Source: Phaeoceros laevis
Lineage: Eukaryota; Anthocerotophyta; Anthocerotopsida; Notothyladales
Direction of reading: 5' to 3'
Length of the DNA: 63,614 nt
Assembly (NCBI GenBank): GCA_049999765.1
Contig: JBNGIQ010009151.1
Span: forward strand, 1 to 63,614
In this document: positions 44,392-55,000 of the stretch, piece after piece
Numbering within the stretch: position 1 is the first letter of the stretch
Layout of the letters: every line of letters starts with the position of its first letter
The notes under the pieces: model-generated
The model's database searches: none
What the model was told of the DNA's origin: nothing
The model's input: only the letters and a program-made list of their open reading frames with translations
Position numbers and translations under genes: made by a program

Positions 44392-45651
44392 TTGCAGCTG
44401 TTACGAAGCAACAAGGCATGTGTCCAGGAAGCTCTTTCTATGGTGGAAGCGTTGGTTATAGTCGGAGAACCACGGGTGCCTGTCCAACCTATCGTTACTA
44501 GCACCATTCAATGGCAGCCACCGGAAACAGGTATTACTTTGGTCGAACTGTTTGGTGGCATGTCATCAGGACTAGAGGCAGTGCTCAAAGCTGGCATGAG
44601 AGTTAACCGTTATGTCTATTGTGATATTAACCCACATGCCTGAGCAATAGCTGAGAGTCGTATGGAGCAGCTTCAGGTGGCTTACCCTCAGCAAATGTCC
44701 GCACTCACATGGCAGTCAGCATTTACCACCTTTCCTGCTGATGTCATGTTGATACAGGAACAGCACATTCATATGCTCGGGGATGTCCATTTGTTAATTG
44801 CGGGCTGGGAGTGCCAAGGATTTTCTGCTGCTGGTAAGGGCCAAGGTTTCGCAGATTCTCGTTTTGGGCTATTTGCTGACCTTGTTCGCATTCTTGGATG
44901 GATTCAGCAAAGGAATCCCAATGCTGGTTATATTCTTGAGAATACTCCAGCACAGTTCGATGCTCGGGACACCGTTAAGCATGACTTTGCTGTAATTCAG
45001 CACATGGTGGGGACTCCGTTACTGGTGGATGCAGTCCAATGCGGGAGTTTGGCTCATCGTCTCCGCAATATGTGGACTAATTTGGCCCCTGTTCAGGTGC
45101 TGCAGCTGACGCTCAAGTACACTATCCGAGACCCGTCTTTGACGGTGGCTCAGATTCTGGACGAGGACACCATTTGTAAGCCAGTACAGAAGTCGGAGAA
45201 ATCCCCGTGGTTTCCTGTCAACAAACCCGGGTTGCCACGGGCTGCGTGGCCTACTTTGGTGTCCTACCCTGGGTCGCACGCCTTCAGGGGCGAAGGCACC
45301 GGCATGGTGCAGCGCCACTCATCTGGCCAGTGGGAACCCCCTAGTGCGGAGGAACGCGAGAGGGCCATGGGCTTTGCAGCCGGCACCACCGCCCACCGGA
45401 AGCTCAACCAACCGCAACGCAATTCCTTGCTAGGCAAAGCGTTGGATCTCAATGCTTTGTCCTGGTTAGTTTCTGCTTGCCTGGTTTTTCAGATGCTGCG
45501 AGGCGTGGTTTCCAGCAGCCGACCGGCTTATCAGTCCGTCACCTGGCATTCGGACTTTGTATATCTACCTTGCGGGGGAAAATACAGCTTTCGTCCCACT
45601 GCTGGGGGGGGGGGGGAGATGCCGGATTTTATTGTCATGAAGCTTTATTAA
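44392..45651 (+). pseudogene. DNMT3-like DNA cytosine-5 methyltransferase in a gypsy element
   Basis: The domain spans about 44530-45490 in one frame. Motifs appear in canonical order: motif I LVELFGGMSSGLEA with Y-C-D-I-N after it (S-adenosylmethionine binding, 44536 on); motif IV GWECQGFS with the catalytic Cys codon at 44812-44814, but Glu instead of the usual Pro before it; motif VI LEN at 44935-44943; motif VIII HRLRNMWTNL, with the R-x-R at 45058-45066; and a motif IX/X-like end RNSLLGKALDLNALSWL. The spacing and the GxPxxxDA.....HRxRxxW pattern fit DNMT3 better than DNMT1 or CMT, and it is not the permuted DRM order. A single TGA interrupts it at 44641-44643. No ADD or PWWP domain is attached. 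The family methylates cytosine C5 in DNA. It lies between gag and RT, in a different frame from RT; a G homopolymer near 45605 may have shifted it. Confidence 0.85.
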
Positions 45652-45814
45652 GCATGAGTTCACGATACATGCCGGTTCAGGATCACGAACCATGGGTGGC
45701 TGACTCGTTCAGTGCTGGTACTCAATGCAGGTCTGCACGGGAGCGGGAACGGCCATCTCTGGCTGAGGCATTGGCTGCCCTAGGACAAGTGCTGGGCATC
45801 CTGAGCCATCACCC

Positions 45815-47998
45815 ATGAAGTCAGGAGATTTCGCTTGGACTTTAGGACCCCAGCTGACTGTGGAGGAGAAGGAGAAGTTACAAGGTTTGCTTGACAGATA
45901 CAAATCATGCTTTGCTTTCTCTATGAAGGAACTCAGCAAGTGTAGTGTCATGAAGTTCAAGTTGAACTTAACGGATGACTCTCCCATTTTCAAGAGGCGT
46001 CATAGGCTAAGCAAGCATGAGTGGGAACTGGTGGATGCCAGGTGCAAGGAATGGCATGAGGCAGGTCTTATCAGACCATCCTCATCAAGTTTTGCTGCAG
46101 CTACCGTGTTGCCTGCCAAGAAGGACAGCAACGGCTTGTGGACCGAGAAAAGGATGTGTGGGGATTACAGGCCCCTCAACCTGGTCACACCTCAGGACAA
46201 GTACCCTATGCCGACTCCTGAGGAGATTTTCGATAGCATAGGGGGTGCCAAGTATTTTTCCATTTTGGATTTGCGTCAAGGTATTAACCAGATTCTGATG
46301 GAGGACGATGACTGTTGCAAGACTGCATTCCATGGGAGTACCCAGCTGTGGGAGTGGCTGGTCATGCCGTTCGGACTCAAGAATGCACCATTCATGTTCC
46401 AGAGGGTGATGGACCAAGTCTTGGCAGGAGCTGATTACCTCAAGTGCTATGTAGATGACGTGCTAGTGCAGTCACACTTTTGACGAACATTTACAGCACC
46501 TGGAGGACTTGTTCTTGAGACTGATTAAGGCTAACTTGCGGTGCCATCCGGCTAAGTGCGAACTAGCCATGGACACTGTCATTTACCTGGGACACAGGAT
46601 AGTATCTGATGGCATCATGCCACATCAGGCCAAGGTGGATGCCATCAATAAGGTGGCTGTGCCTCAAGATGTTCCTAAGCTGCGTGCTTTCATTGGGCTG
46701 TGCAACTACTACCGCACATATGTCCCAGACTTTAGTCGCATTGCCAAGCCACTTTATGGATTGCTCAAGAAGGAGGCCAAGTGGGATTGGGATCAAGACT
46801 GCCAGGCTGCGTTTGAGGAGCTACGGCGAGGCTTGACTCAGCAACCCCTGCTCAGAAGACCTGATTTCAGTAAGCCATTTATTTTGCATACTGACTGGTC
46901 GGGATTGGGGATTGGTGCCGTTCTCACCCAGCAGGAAGAGGCGTGTGAGGAACATGTGGTAGCTTACGCATCATGGAGCAACAACAAAGCTGAGGCAAAC
47001 TATTCCTCGTACGAGGGGGAATGCCCGGCGGTAGTTTGGGTTGTTTCGCATCTCCGCCCCTCCTTGTATGGTAACAAATTCACGCTATATACTGACCATC
47101 AACCGCTCAAGTGGCTCATGACAAATGATAAACTTAGCGGCAAACTGGCCAGGTGGGCAATGATCCTGCAAGAATATGAGTTTGAGGTGGTGCACAGGGC
47201 AGGAGTTACGCACCAAAATGCTGACACATTGTCTAGGAGCCATGTGCCTTCGTCAGCGGATTTCGCTGCTGCACGTATGGACCATGATGCAGGTTCAGTA
47301 GGTATGGCTGCTGCTTATGTGTCTTTGCTGACTAACATGGTGACACTGCCCAGCAGTTCACGCAGGGACGTATGGCAGGATCAAGCCACTATGCATTATC
47401 TCCAGGCTAAGGCGTATGCACCCGGGATCACTAGTGCTGAACGGGACCGCATCCAATAAAGGGCTAAGAGATATGAGTGGTGGCAGGATCACCTTGTACG
47501 GAGGCTGCCTGAAGGTGAGCGTATTGTGCCTCCCCCCCAGGACAGGGCAGGGCTAATTCAGCAGGTGCACTCTGATTTGGGCCACTTCGGCATCAAACGG
47601 ACCTACAGCTTGCTCGCCCCACATTACCACTGGGCTGGCATGTACTCGCAGGTTCGTCAGGCAGTGGCCAGATGTATGCAGTCTGACCAGGTCAAGAGTT
47701 CTTTCAACGATCGGTCCAGCAAATTGCAGCCGCTGCCCATCCAGGGACTCTTCTATCGGTGGTCATGTGACTTAGCTGGAGAGCTACCCAAGACCTCGAG
47801 AGGAAATGTCTACGTCCTGGTAATGATCGAATACTTCTCTAAGTGGGTTGAGTTAGTTGCTTTGCCTGACAAAACGTCACACAGCACGAGCCAAGCCTTG
47901 TTGCAGCAAGTCTTGAGCAGGTTTGGAGCATGCACTGAGTGTTTGACTGATCAAGGGACCGAGTTCCGCGGAGAGTTCTTGGATGTGCTGGATCATGC
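45815..47998 (+). pseudogene. pol: Gypsy RT, RNase H and integrase N-terminal half
   Basis: RT: FSILDLRQGINQI (motif A), WLVMPFGLKNAP, and CYVDDVLVQS with the Y-V-D-D box. The frame shifts at about 46475. RNase H: FILHTDWSGLGIGAVL, then YSSYEGE and YTDHQPLKWL. After a TAA at 47457 comes the integrase zinc region H...H (HSDLGHFGIKRTYSLL), where the expected second Cys of C-x2-C is Ser (CMQSD). The core follows, with CDLAGELPK (first Asp) and CLTDQGTEFRG (second Asp). It stops at the CACTA insertion at 47999. The polyprotein would copy and integrate the element. The RT frame begins near 45815 and overlaps no upstream ORF in frame. Confidence 0.88.
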
Positions 47999-48886
47999 CA
48001 CTACAAGAAAAGGGGGGGTTTTGCCACATAGTTTGCCACACAAAACGAAAGGAAGTGTGAAATAACGTTTGCCACACCAAACGTGGTTATTTTGGTAGGG
48101 CTAGTTGTGGCTATGGAAAGGGTTAAAGGTCGGACCATGGGGGTTAAAAACTAACAAACTACAGTTACCTACCTAGTTAACTGAGGTCAACTCTAATGGC
48201 TTTATGTGGCTACGAATATGGCAACACCGTGCGGCACATTGTGGCAAATCCTGGAGAAGCGTGCGGCACTGTGTGGCAAATCATGGAGAAGTGGGGTTTT
48301 TGTGTGAGCACTTTGTGGCATAGAATATGGCAAGATGTAGCAAAGCGCAGAATAGGGTATGGCAAGACGTGGTGAGGCCTCAAGCTAGCTACAAGGCAAA
48401 TCATGGCAAAGGTCCTATGCAGCCTGCCCTATCTACAAAGCAACTTGTGGCAAATCATGTGGCAAAGCATGGATTTCTGTGGCTCTAGGTGGGAATGCTT
48501 GCACTAAGCTATATGTGGCAAAAAGTGGCAAGATGTAGTTGAGCGCATGTCAACTCACATGGCAAAAAATGGCAAGTTCCATGACTATATACAGCTATAT
48601 ACAGCTAAGCTACTACAGATCAACTTGCTGCTAGAGATTCATCTCAACTTGCTGCTAGAGATCCATCTCACGAAAATTACACTATCAGTAAGTACCTCCG
48701 AATCAGATTAGCCTATTTCCTAGTCCTCCTCTCCTTCGTCGTCGCCTTCGTCATCTTCATCCTCTTCAATTTGGCGTGCCCCTTTCTTCTTGGCCAGCTT
48801 GCGGGGAGGTGTAATGCCCCTGCAGTTCCAGAATTCAGATGCCAACCATATGCCAACTCCCGATTAATTCCATCTACATTGTAGTG
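47999..48886 (+). mobile_element. CACTA transposon, probably non-autonomous
   Basis: CACTACAAGAAAAGG at 47999 is the classic CACTA-superfamily terminus and sits exactly where the gypsy integrase is broken. The next ~550 bp hold more than a dozen subterminal motifs of the type TTTGCCACA/TGTGGCAAA in both directions. A candidate opposite end, TTGTAGTG, lies at 48879-48886 and matches the first eight bases of the terminus in inverted form. Flanking triplets do not match as a target duplication, so the right end is uncertain and the element could extend further. No transposase was found. Confidence 0.65.
48720..48819 (-). pseudogene. Acidic-tail exon fragment inside the CACTA element
   Basis: The minus strand reads ITPPRKLAKKKGARQIEEDE followed by a run of Asp/Glu/Gly to EED and a stop at 48720-48722. 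It is preceded by a splice-acceptor-like CTGCAG. A Lys-rich then acidic C-terminus is common in nuclear chromatin proteins. It may be a captured host-gene exon (Pack-CACTA) or part of a CACTA gene; the source was not recognised. Confidence 0.4.
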
Positions 48887-49649
48887 GACGACAGTTTCTA
48901 CGCACTAATGTTGTAGCAACCATCAGCTGCACCAACCAAAGAATCAGGGGGAGCTTGATGAGAACATGTTTGACCAGGGCCCAACAGCAATCTCTGACTT
49001 ACTTAAAAGAAGAAAAGAAACGAGCACTCACGTTGTCAGCAACTGGGTCTAAGAAGGTACCAAATGCAGAGGTGGTGTTCATCTGTTGTAACAAGAGCGT
49101 TCAGGCTCTGCATTCAAGAAAGCAGAGGAGTCCTGGTTGTGCAATATCAGGCTATGCTGTGCTCTGTTTTAACAGAGAATCATTTGCATTGTTACCTTCC
49201 TAGTGTAATACCCGTCCAACCAATCTGTCAATGATATCATAAGCACCTTTGTTGCGGACATTTGCAAAGCTCGACAGAGCGAACTGTAACCAGGGAATGC
49301 AATGAAACATGTTGAAGTGTCTGAACAGCAAGGAAACGTCTGAACAGCAAGGAAAGTGCGATATCTTTTTTCTTGCTAATTGTCGACCTGCTCAAGTGCA
49401 AAAACTGCTGCGTGCTCAGGTAGATCTCTCAGACTTTCAACAGCCCGAATGTCGACCTGCCAAAGATCAGACGAGTAAGCACCATCTAAAGTCTACACTA
49501 ATCGCTGGATCGATGAGTAAGCATCATCTAAAATCTGCGCATGTCAGCGAGGTAGTTCTCCTGATTGTCTGCCATGCCCAAGCACTTGCGCACAATCTTG
49601 TTCCAGAGCGCGCCTTTCCTCCAATGTGAGATGCTCGTAGTACTGCATT
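48887..49649. other. Anonymous DNA, no gene seen
   Basis: Short open frames only. A CACCATCTAAAGTCTACACTAA/CATCATCTAAAATCTGCGCA pair repeats around 49480-49540. Confidence 0.35.
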
Positions 49650-49812
49650 CCTGGATTTCAAGCATGAATCTGAGGTTAAAAGACGAACGAGGCCATGTCC
49701 CTCTGACGGAGTTAGTGCTGGAACCCTTATTTGCGCAGCAAAAGAGAAATGCGTTGTGCGGACATGCAGAGAAAATGGCACTGGCTTACGGACTGCTGAA
49801 CACCGGTGACAG
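49650..49812 (+). pseudogene. DYW-domain N-terminal fragment
   Basis: Reads RLKDERGHVPLTELVLEPL then CGHAEKMALAYGLLNT, the front of a DYW domain with the HxE motif. It is cut before the CxxC motif. The PPR pieces beside it are on the opposite strand, so the locus is rearranged. Confidence 0.7.
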
Positions 49813-49829
49813 CACCCAGCTGCACCCTA

Positions 49830-50850
49830 AAACCCCAGTCATTGCTCCTCCTTGGACCTCGGCACGGCGCATTGCTTGCACACGCCTTCAGAAGGCAAAT
49901 AAAAGTCACATTTTTAGCCAAAATGAAGCCCGCCTCCTCCATTAGTCCATACACAACAAGCTTTTGGTGGAGTCCTTGCTGTGCACATACCCAGCAATCA
50001 GGGCATTCCATGTCACCACATCCTTTGTGTCCATGCTGTCAAAAACCTGGCGTGCACCTTCCAGCTCACCACATTTTGCACACATGTCGACCACAGTTGC
50101 CCACCACTACATCATCCAGCAGACCTCTTTTGACAATCTTTGAGTGCAGCTCCCTGCCCCTCTGCAAGGCACCAGTGCTTGCACACGCTTTAAGAATGCA
50201 AATGAAAGTAACATGGTCAGCCAGAATGAGGCCCGCCTCCTCCTTTTGTCCATACACAACAAGCGCTTCTTGGCCGAGTCCTTGCTATGCAAACCCAGCG
50301 ATTAGCGCTATCCATGTCACCACATCCTTTGTGGTGATGCTATCAAAACCCTGGCGTGCATCTTCCAGCTCACCACATTGTGCATACATGTCCACCAGGG
50401 AATTGCCAACAACCAAGTTAGTAGGATTGCCACTGTGTGGCACCAGTGCTTGCAGACACCTTCAAAAGGCAAGCAAAAGTAACATGGTCAGCCAAAATGA
50501 GGCCCGCCTCTTCCATTTGTCCATACTCAACAAGCGCCTCTTGGCCGAGTCCTTGCTGTGCATACCCAGCAATAAGGGCATTCCATGTCACCACATCCTT
50601 TGTGCCCATGCCGTCAAAAACCAGGCGTGCATCTTCCAGCTCACCACATTTTGCATACATGTCCATCAGGCAGTTGCCCACCACTACATCATCCAGCAGA
50701 CCTCTTTTGACAATCTTTGAGTCTCCCTGCCCTTCTGCAAGGCATCAGTGCTTGCACACGCTTTCAGAAGGCAAATGAAAGTAACATGGTCAGCCAGAAT
50801 GAGGCCCGCCTCCTCCATTTGTCCATACACAACAAGCGCCTCTTGGTGAC
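49830..50850 (-). pseudogene. PPR repeat pseudogene
   Basis: The minus strand carries repeated PPR helices in several frames, for example MYAKCGELEDARLVFDGMGT, then VVTWNALIAGYAQQGLGQEA (50418-50684), and CILKACASTGALQRGRELHS (about 50150). Stops and shifts occur between copies. It is closely related to the fragment at 58620-59253. Confidence 0.75.
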
Positions 50851-51195
50851 AAACTCCTTGGGAAATTGCAGGGCTTCGAGCTTCAAAAGGAAACTGGAGT
50901 CCTCTGCTTTCGCGGATGGTCCTCTGCGAGACCTAGCTGTGAACACCTCCAGGGAACTCCCCCACAAAGAAAAACATGGAGGTCGAATAGATTCTCCCGC
51001 ACACCGTGGCCATGTGCTCTCGAGCTACGCTGAGAATCTCTCTGATGATCGGCCATTAAGCTCCTCCACTCTGAATGGGGGAACACAGGTGGTCAGGAAG
51101 TCAATTGAAGCTAGGGGCTCGCCTAGTCAGGTCACTGGCTCGTTGCTGCAACAAAGGCGTCACAATCACATTATGCCGCTCTTGGAGTACCAGGA
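50851..51195 (+). other. Unique flank of the Copia insertion
   Basis: Open in one frame to 51217, with ETGxxGGRID-like composition, but no domain was recognised. The Copia element starts at 51196, so the end of that frame is not native. Confidence 0.3.
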
Positions 51196-51425
51196 TGAAG
51201 ATCTAAGGAGATCGTAGGATCGAGTAGTTGGAAGATTGAATGTAGAAGGATTAATTATGCGTGAGGGCCGTGCGCCCTTTAAGCATGCGCGCGGGCACCG
51301 TACCGGTGTGTCCCGTGGCTTGTGACGTTCGGTAGTTGGGTCGTGACCTTTAGTTTCTGTTTATAACTGATTACTTTCTAATTGTCTATTTATGACTATC
51401 TATAATTAACTATACTATATCTTTA
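51196..51425 (-). repeat. 3' LTR of Copia copy 2
   Basis: Plus-strand borders are TGAAGATC and CTTTA. It is nearly identical to 57308-57537. Confidence 0.93.
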
Positions 51426-51436
51426 CTCCCACTTAG
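51426..51436 (-). other. Polypurine tract of Copia copy 2
   Basis: CTAAGTGGGAG on the minus strand, directly before the 3' LTR. It primes plus-strand synthesis. The same tract is found in copy 1. Confidence 0.75.
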
Positions 51437-51625
51437 GATTAAATAGATAATGCATAACTAACTCACACATGCAGGTTACTCAGGTTACCATCTGCCGGTT
51501 GCCGGTGGCGTCAAAGTTAGGGCAGGTAAGCCGGCTAGGTCACAGGGTCAGTCGATTTTGCCTTCGTCATTATGACGTAATCTGCTGCCGTGAGCTGCGG
51601 CGCTAAGTGCTGCCGGATTTCCGCC

Positions 51626-52045
51626 ATGGACACCCTCGAGCTGGACGCCATGCTGTTGTTGATGCTTCTGGTGATCGTCGCATACTCCTGCTGCCGTAGG
51701 CGCCAGTGCCGAATTTGTGCTGCTGCCAGAAACTCACGTTCTTTGGAGGATGAGCTAGAATTCGCGCATCTGCGTTGGAGGGATTCGAGGAACATGCCGC
51801 GCCTTGTGCCTGACGCTCCGTGGAGGCGCCTTCCCAACTGTATGGACCAGCTGATGTTTGCAGGCAGTGACTTCACCGACGAGGGCCGTTTGATAGTCAG
51901 ATACGGTAAGATTGTGCCTGCTGTAAGGACGTCTCCCACTGCATGCAGACTTGTTTGTTTTCCTGACTTGTTTTCATTGCTTGATGCAGAGCCCTGGTGG
52001 AAGTGTACCACCATCCAGCCTTATAGGAAGTTTGTGCCTGGATGA
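51626..52045 (+). CDS. Conserved antisense gene of the Copia family, probably spliced
   Basis: It runs opposite to pol, between RNase H and the 3' LTR. Proposed exons are 51626-51905 and 51990-52045, 111 codons. The 84-base intron starts GTAAGA, is T-rich and ends TTGATGCAG. The N-terminus has a hydrophobic segment (about residues 9-22, LLLMLLVIVAYS), then CCRRRQCRICAAAR. The conserved body has PRLVPDAPWRRLPNCMDQLM, GRLIVRY and EPWWKCTT. The decayed copy at 18748-19158 matches over the whole length with the same intron position and phase. The intron is a multiple of three without stops, so unspliced RNA would also be open. The product may be a small membrane-anchored protein. No known family was recognised. 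The ATG at 51626 is chosen because copy 1 has an ATG at the same place. Confidence 0.65.
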   Translation: MDTLELDAMLLLMLLVIVAYSCCRRRQCRICAAARNSRSLEDELEFAHLRWRDSRNMPRLVPDAPWRRLPNCMDQLMFAGSDFTDEGRLIVRYGKIVPAVRTSPTACRLVCFPDLFSLLDAEPWWKCTTIQPYRKFVPG

Positions 52046-52097
52046 CGGCACTGTCTGCTCAGTATCTGGCAACTGTAGGGATCTGCAAGTGTTTTTG

Positions 52098-55000
52098 TTA
52101 GCATGCCCAAGTGACAGTCTTCGCTACTGGAGCATCTGGATCTGTAGTAAGACCCATAGCCCTAGAAAACTTCTCGTGTTTGTCCCTGGCTAGTGCTTTG
52201 GTCAGCAAATCAGCCAGGTTCTCATCCGTGGTAACATACTGCAGGTTGGCTTGCCCTTCCGCTATAACTTGTCGAATGAAGTGGTGCTTGATTTCGATAT
52301 GTTTCGTCCTTGCATGCATAACTGGGTTCTGAGCAAGCGCAATGGCTGACTGGTTATCGCTCAGTAACAAGGTTGGAGCATTCTGAGGCTGATCCAGTGA
52401 AGCTAGCAGCTCTCTAACATGAATAATGTCCTGTGCAGCCGTTGTTGTTGATATATATTCGGCCTCAGTAGATGACAGGGCAACCACCTGCTGCTTCTTG
52501 CTGTGCCAGCCGATAATGGTGGCATCAGATTCATCATTGCCCAGCATTAGGCAGTGCGCAGAGATGGATTTTCTGCTATCTGAGTCGGATGCCCAGTCGG
52601 CATCACAATAACATGTAAGTTACAAGTTTTGTGGCCTCTGTTTGTAGAGCAGTCCAAGTCTTGGCGTTCCTCCCAGGTAGCAAAGTATCCTCTGTACTCC
52701 ATGCCAATGTGCTGTACCATAGTTCGACAGGAACTGAGAGATAACCCCGACTGAGTGTGCAAGCTCAGGTCTTGTCCAGTTTCGGAAGTATATTGCTACT
52801 CCCACTGCAGGTCTGTAGGGGACTCGTTCCATCTCTTGACGTTCTTGCTTAGTGGTAGGGCACTGTGCTAATGTGAGTTTGTCTCCTACAGCCATAGGTG
52901 TCGCAGCTGGCTTTGCACCTTCTAGTCTAAACCTGATCATGACTTGTTTGACAAATGAAGCCTGATGTATGAAGATACTGTGCCTTGTGAAACTCTGTAC
53001 TATTTGTATTCCAAGGAAGTAGGTTAGTAGTCCTAGGTCAGACATGTCAAATTCTGCAGTTAGGAAACCTTTGACCTTTGTCATAAGTGCAGGACTACTT
53101 GCTATGATGATACAGTCATCGACATACAGAGCCAAGTACACTACATCGTTCTTGTCATGCATTTTGTATACATTTCCATCAGCTTCGCTTTGAACAAACC
53201 CACAGCTCTTAAGGTATGTGTTAATACGCTTGTACCACTCTCTAGGAGATCGTTTCAAGCCGTATATTGTCTTGACTAACCGACATACCTTCCCCGGATG
53301 TGCAGGGTCAATGAAGCCCTCAGGCTGTCTCATGTAGATCGACTCTTCTAAGGTGCCATTCAAGAAGGAAGTTTTTCACGTCCATATGCTCCATTTTATA
53401 GTCATTCTGGGCAGCAATGGCGAACAGGGTCCTTATGGAAGTGGCACGCACTACTGGTGAAAATGTTTCCGTGTAGTCAAGGCCTTCGACCTGACTGTAG
53501 CCTTTTGCAACTAGGCGTGCCTTGAACCTTGCCACAGTGCCATCCGGATTAAGCTTGCGCTTGAATACCCACTTACACGTGACAGCTTTTCTGCCAGGAG
53601 GTAAGTCTTCTAGCACCCATGTTTTATTATCCATAAGTGATTTGTATTCTGACGCAATGCCTTCTGTCCATTGCTTGCCCTCGGTTGGATGATTGATGGC
53701 CTCCTGATACGTAAGTGGTTCTGGCATCTCAAGGGGTGTGCCACCATCCTGAACCAGGAACGACGTTGGCCACAGAGGTGGCTGTGCCCATTCAGAAGGC
53801 GACGACGTATGGTGCCTTGAGCTCCTTCGAAGAGGTTGCAACTCCTCGACTTGTATCGGTTCAGGTTGAACTGGCGGCAGCTCTTCAGATACAGGTAACG
53901 CCGCTTCAACCACATCTTCATTCATCATGTCATCATCATGCGTGGCTTCCACATAGGCATCATCATCATCATCATTAATCGGAACATCTGACTGTATTTC
54001 AGGTTCTGAAGCACCATTCTGTGAGACTTCGTCATCCTCTGGAAATAGACTTGGTTCAGTATCCACTGCTGGAGGCGCTGAGGATGGGACAGTCACAGTT
54101 GTAGGTCCAGAACTGCTTCCAGCTTGTGATGATGGCTGCGGAAGCGTAGGCCCAAAGGTATAGCTATCTGGATCCCCATGGGCTGCATCCCCAGTAGGCT
54201 CATACCTTTCATTTGTAGCTCGCTGCTCAGCAGAGTTAGTGAGTAGATACTGCTCATGAAAGATCACACTGCGTGCATGTGTGGTGGTTCTGTTGTTAGG
54301 ATCAAAGAGCTTATATCCCTTGATACCTTCAGTATAACCAACGAAGACATACTTTCTGGCCTTGTAGTCTAACTTCACTCGTTGGTCTTCTGAGAGGTGA
54401 GCATATGCTGGAGACCCGAAGATGCGAAGATGATTTATACGCGGCTTGTGAGAGGTCCATCTCTCATAAGGCGTGGAGCCTTTGTAAACACTAGTGGGCA
54501 GGCGATTGATCACATAGGCTGCTGTAGCCACGGCTTCACCCCAATATCCTTTAGAAAGGCCAGCTTGCTTTAGCATAGACTTTGCAGTCTCTTGCAACCT
54601 TCGATTCGTTAACTCAGCAATTGGATTTTGCGAGGAAGTATAAGGTACAGTGTACTGACGTGCTATCCCCAGCTCCTTGCAATAATCCACAAATGCATCA
54701 CTGCAGTACTCACCTCCGTTGTCACTGCGCAGGATTTTGAGGAGTTGGCCAGTTTGGCATTGCGCATAGGTGACATACTCCCGAAAACAGCCAAGAGTTT
54801 GGTTTTTGAACTTAATGAGGTACACAGTAAGGTACCAACTCCAATCATCGATGAAGGTAAGAATGTACTTAGCTCCACCAAATGTCGATGTTGACATAGG
54901 ACCACATAAGTCCGAGTGCACCAGCTCAAGCAGCTTAGTAGCACGCATTGGATTGGAGTCTGTATAGGGGAGCCGGTGGTGTTTGCCAAAGACACATGCT

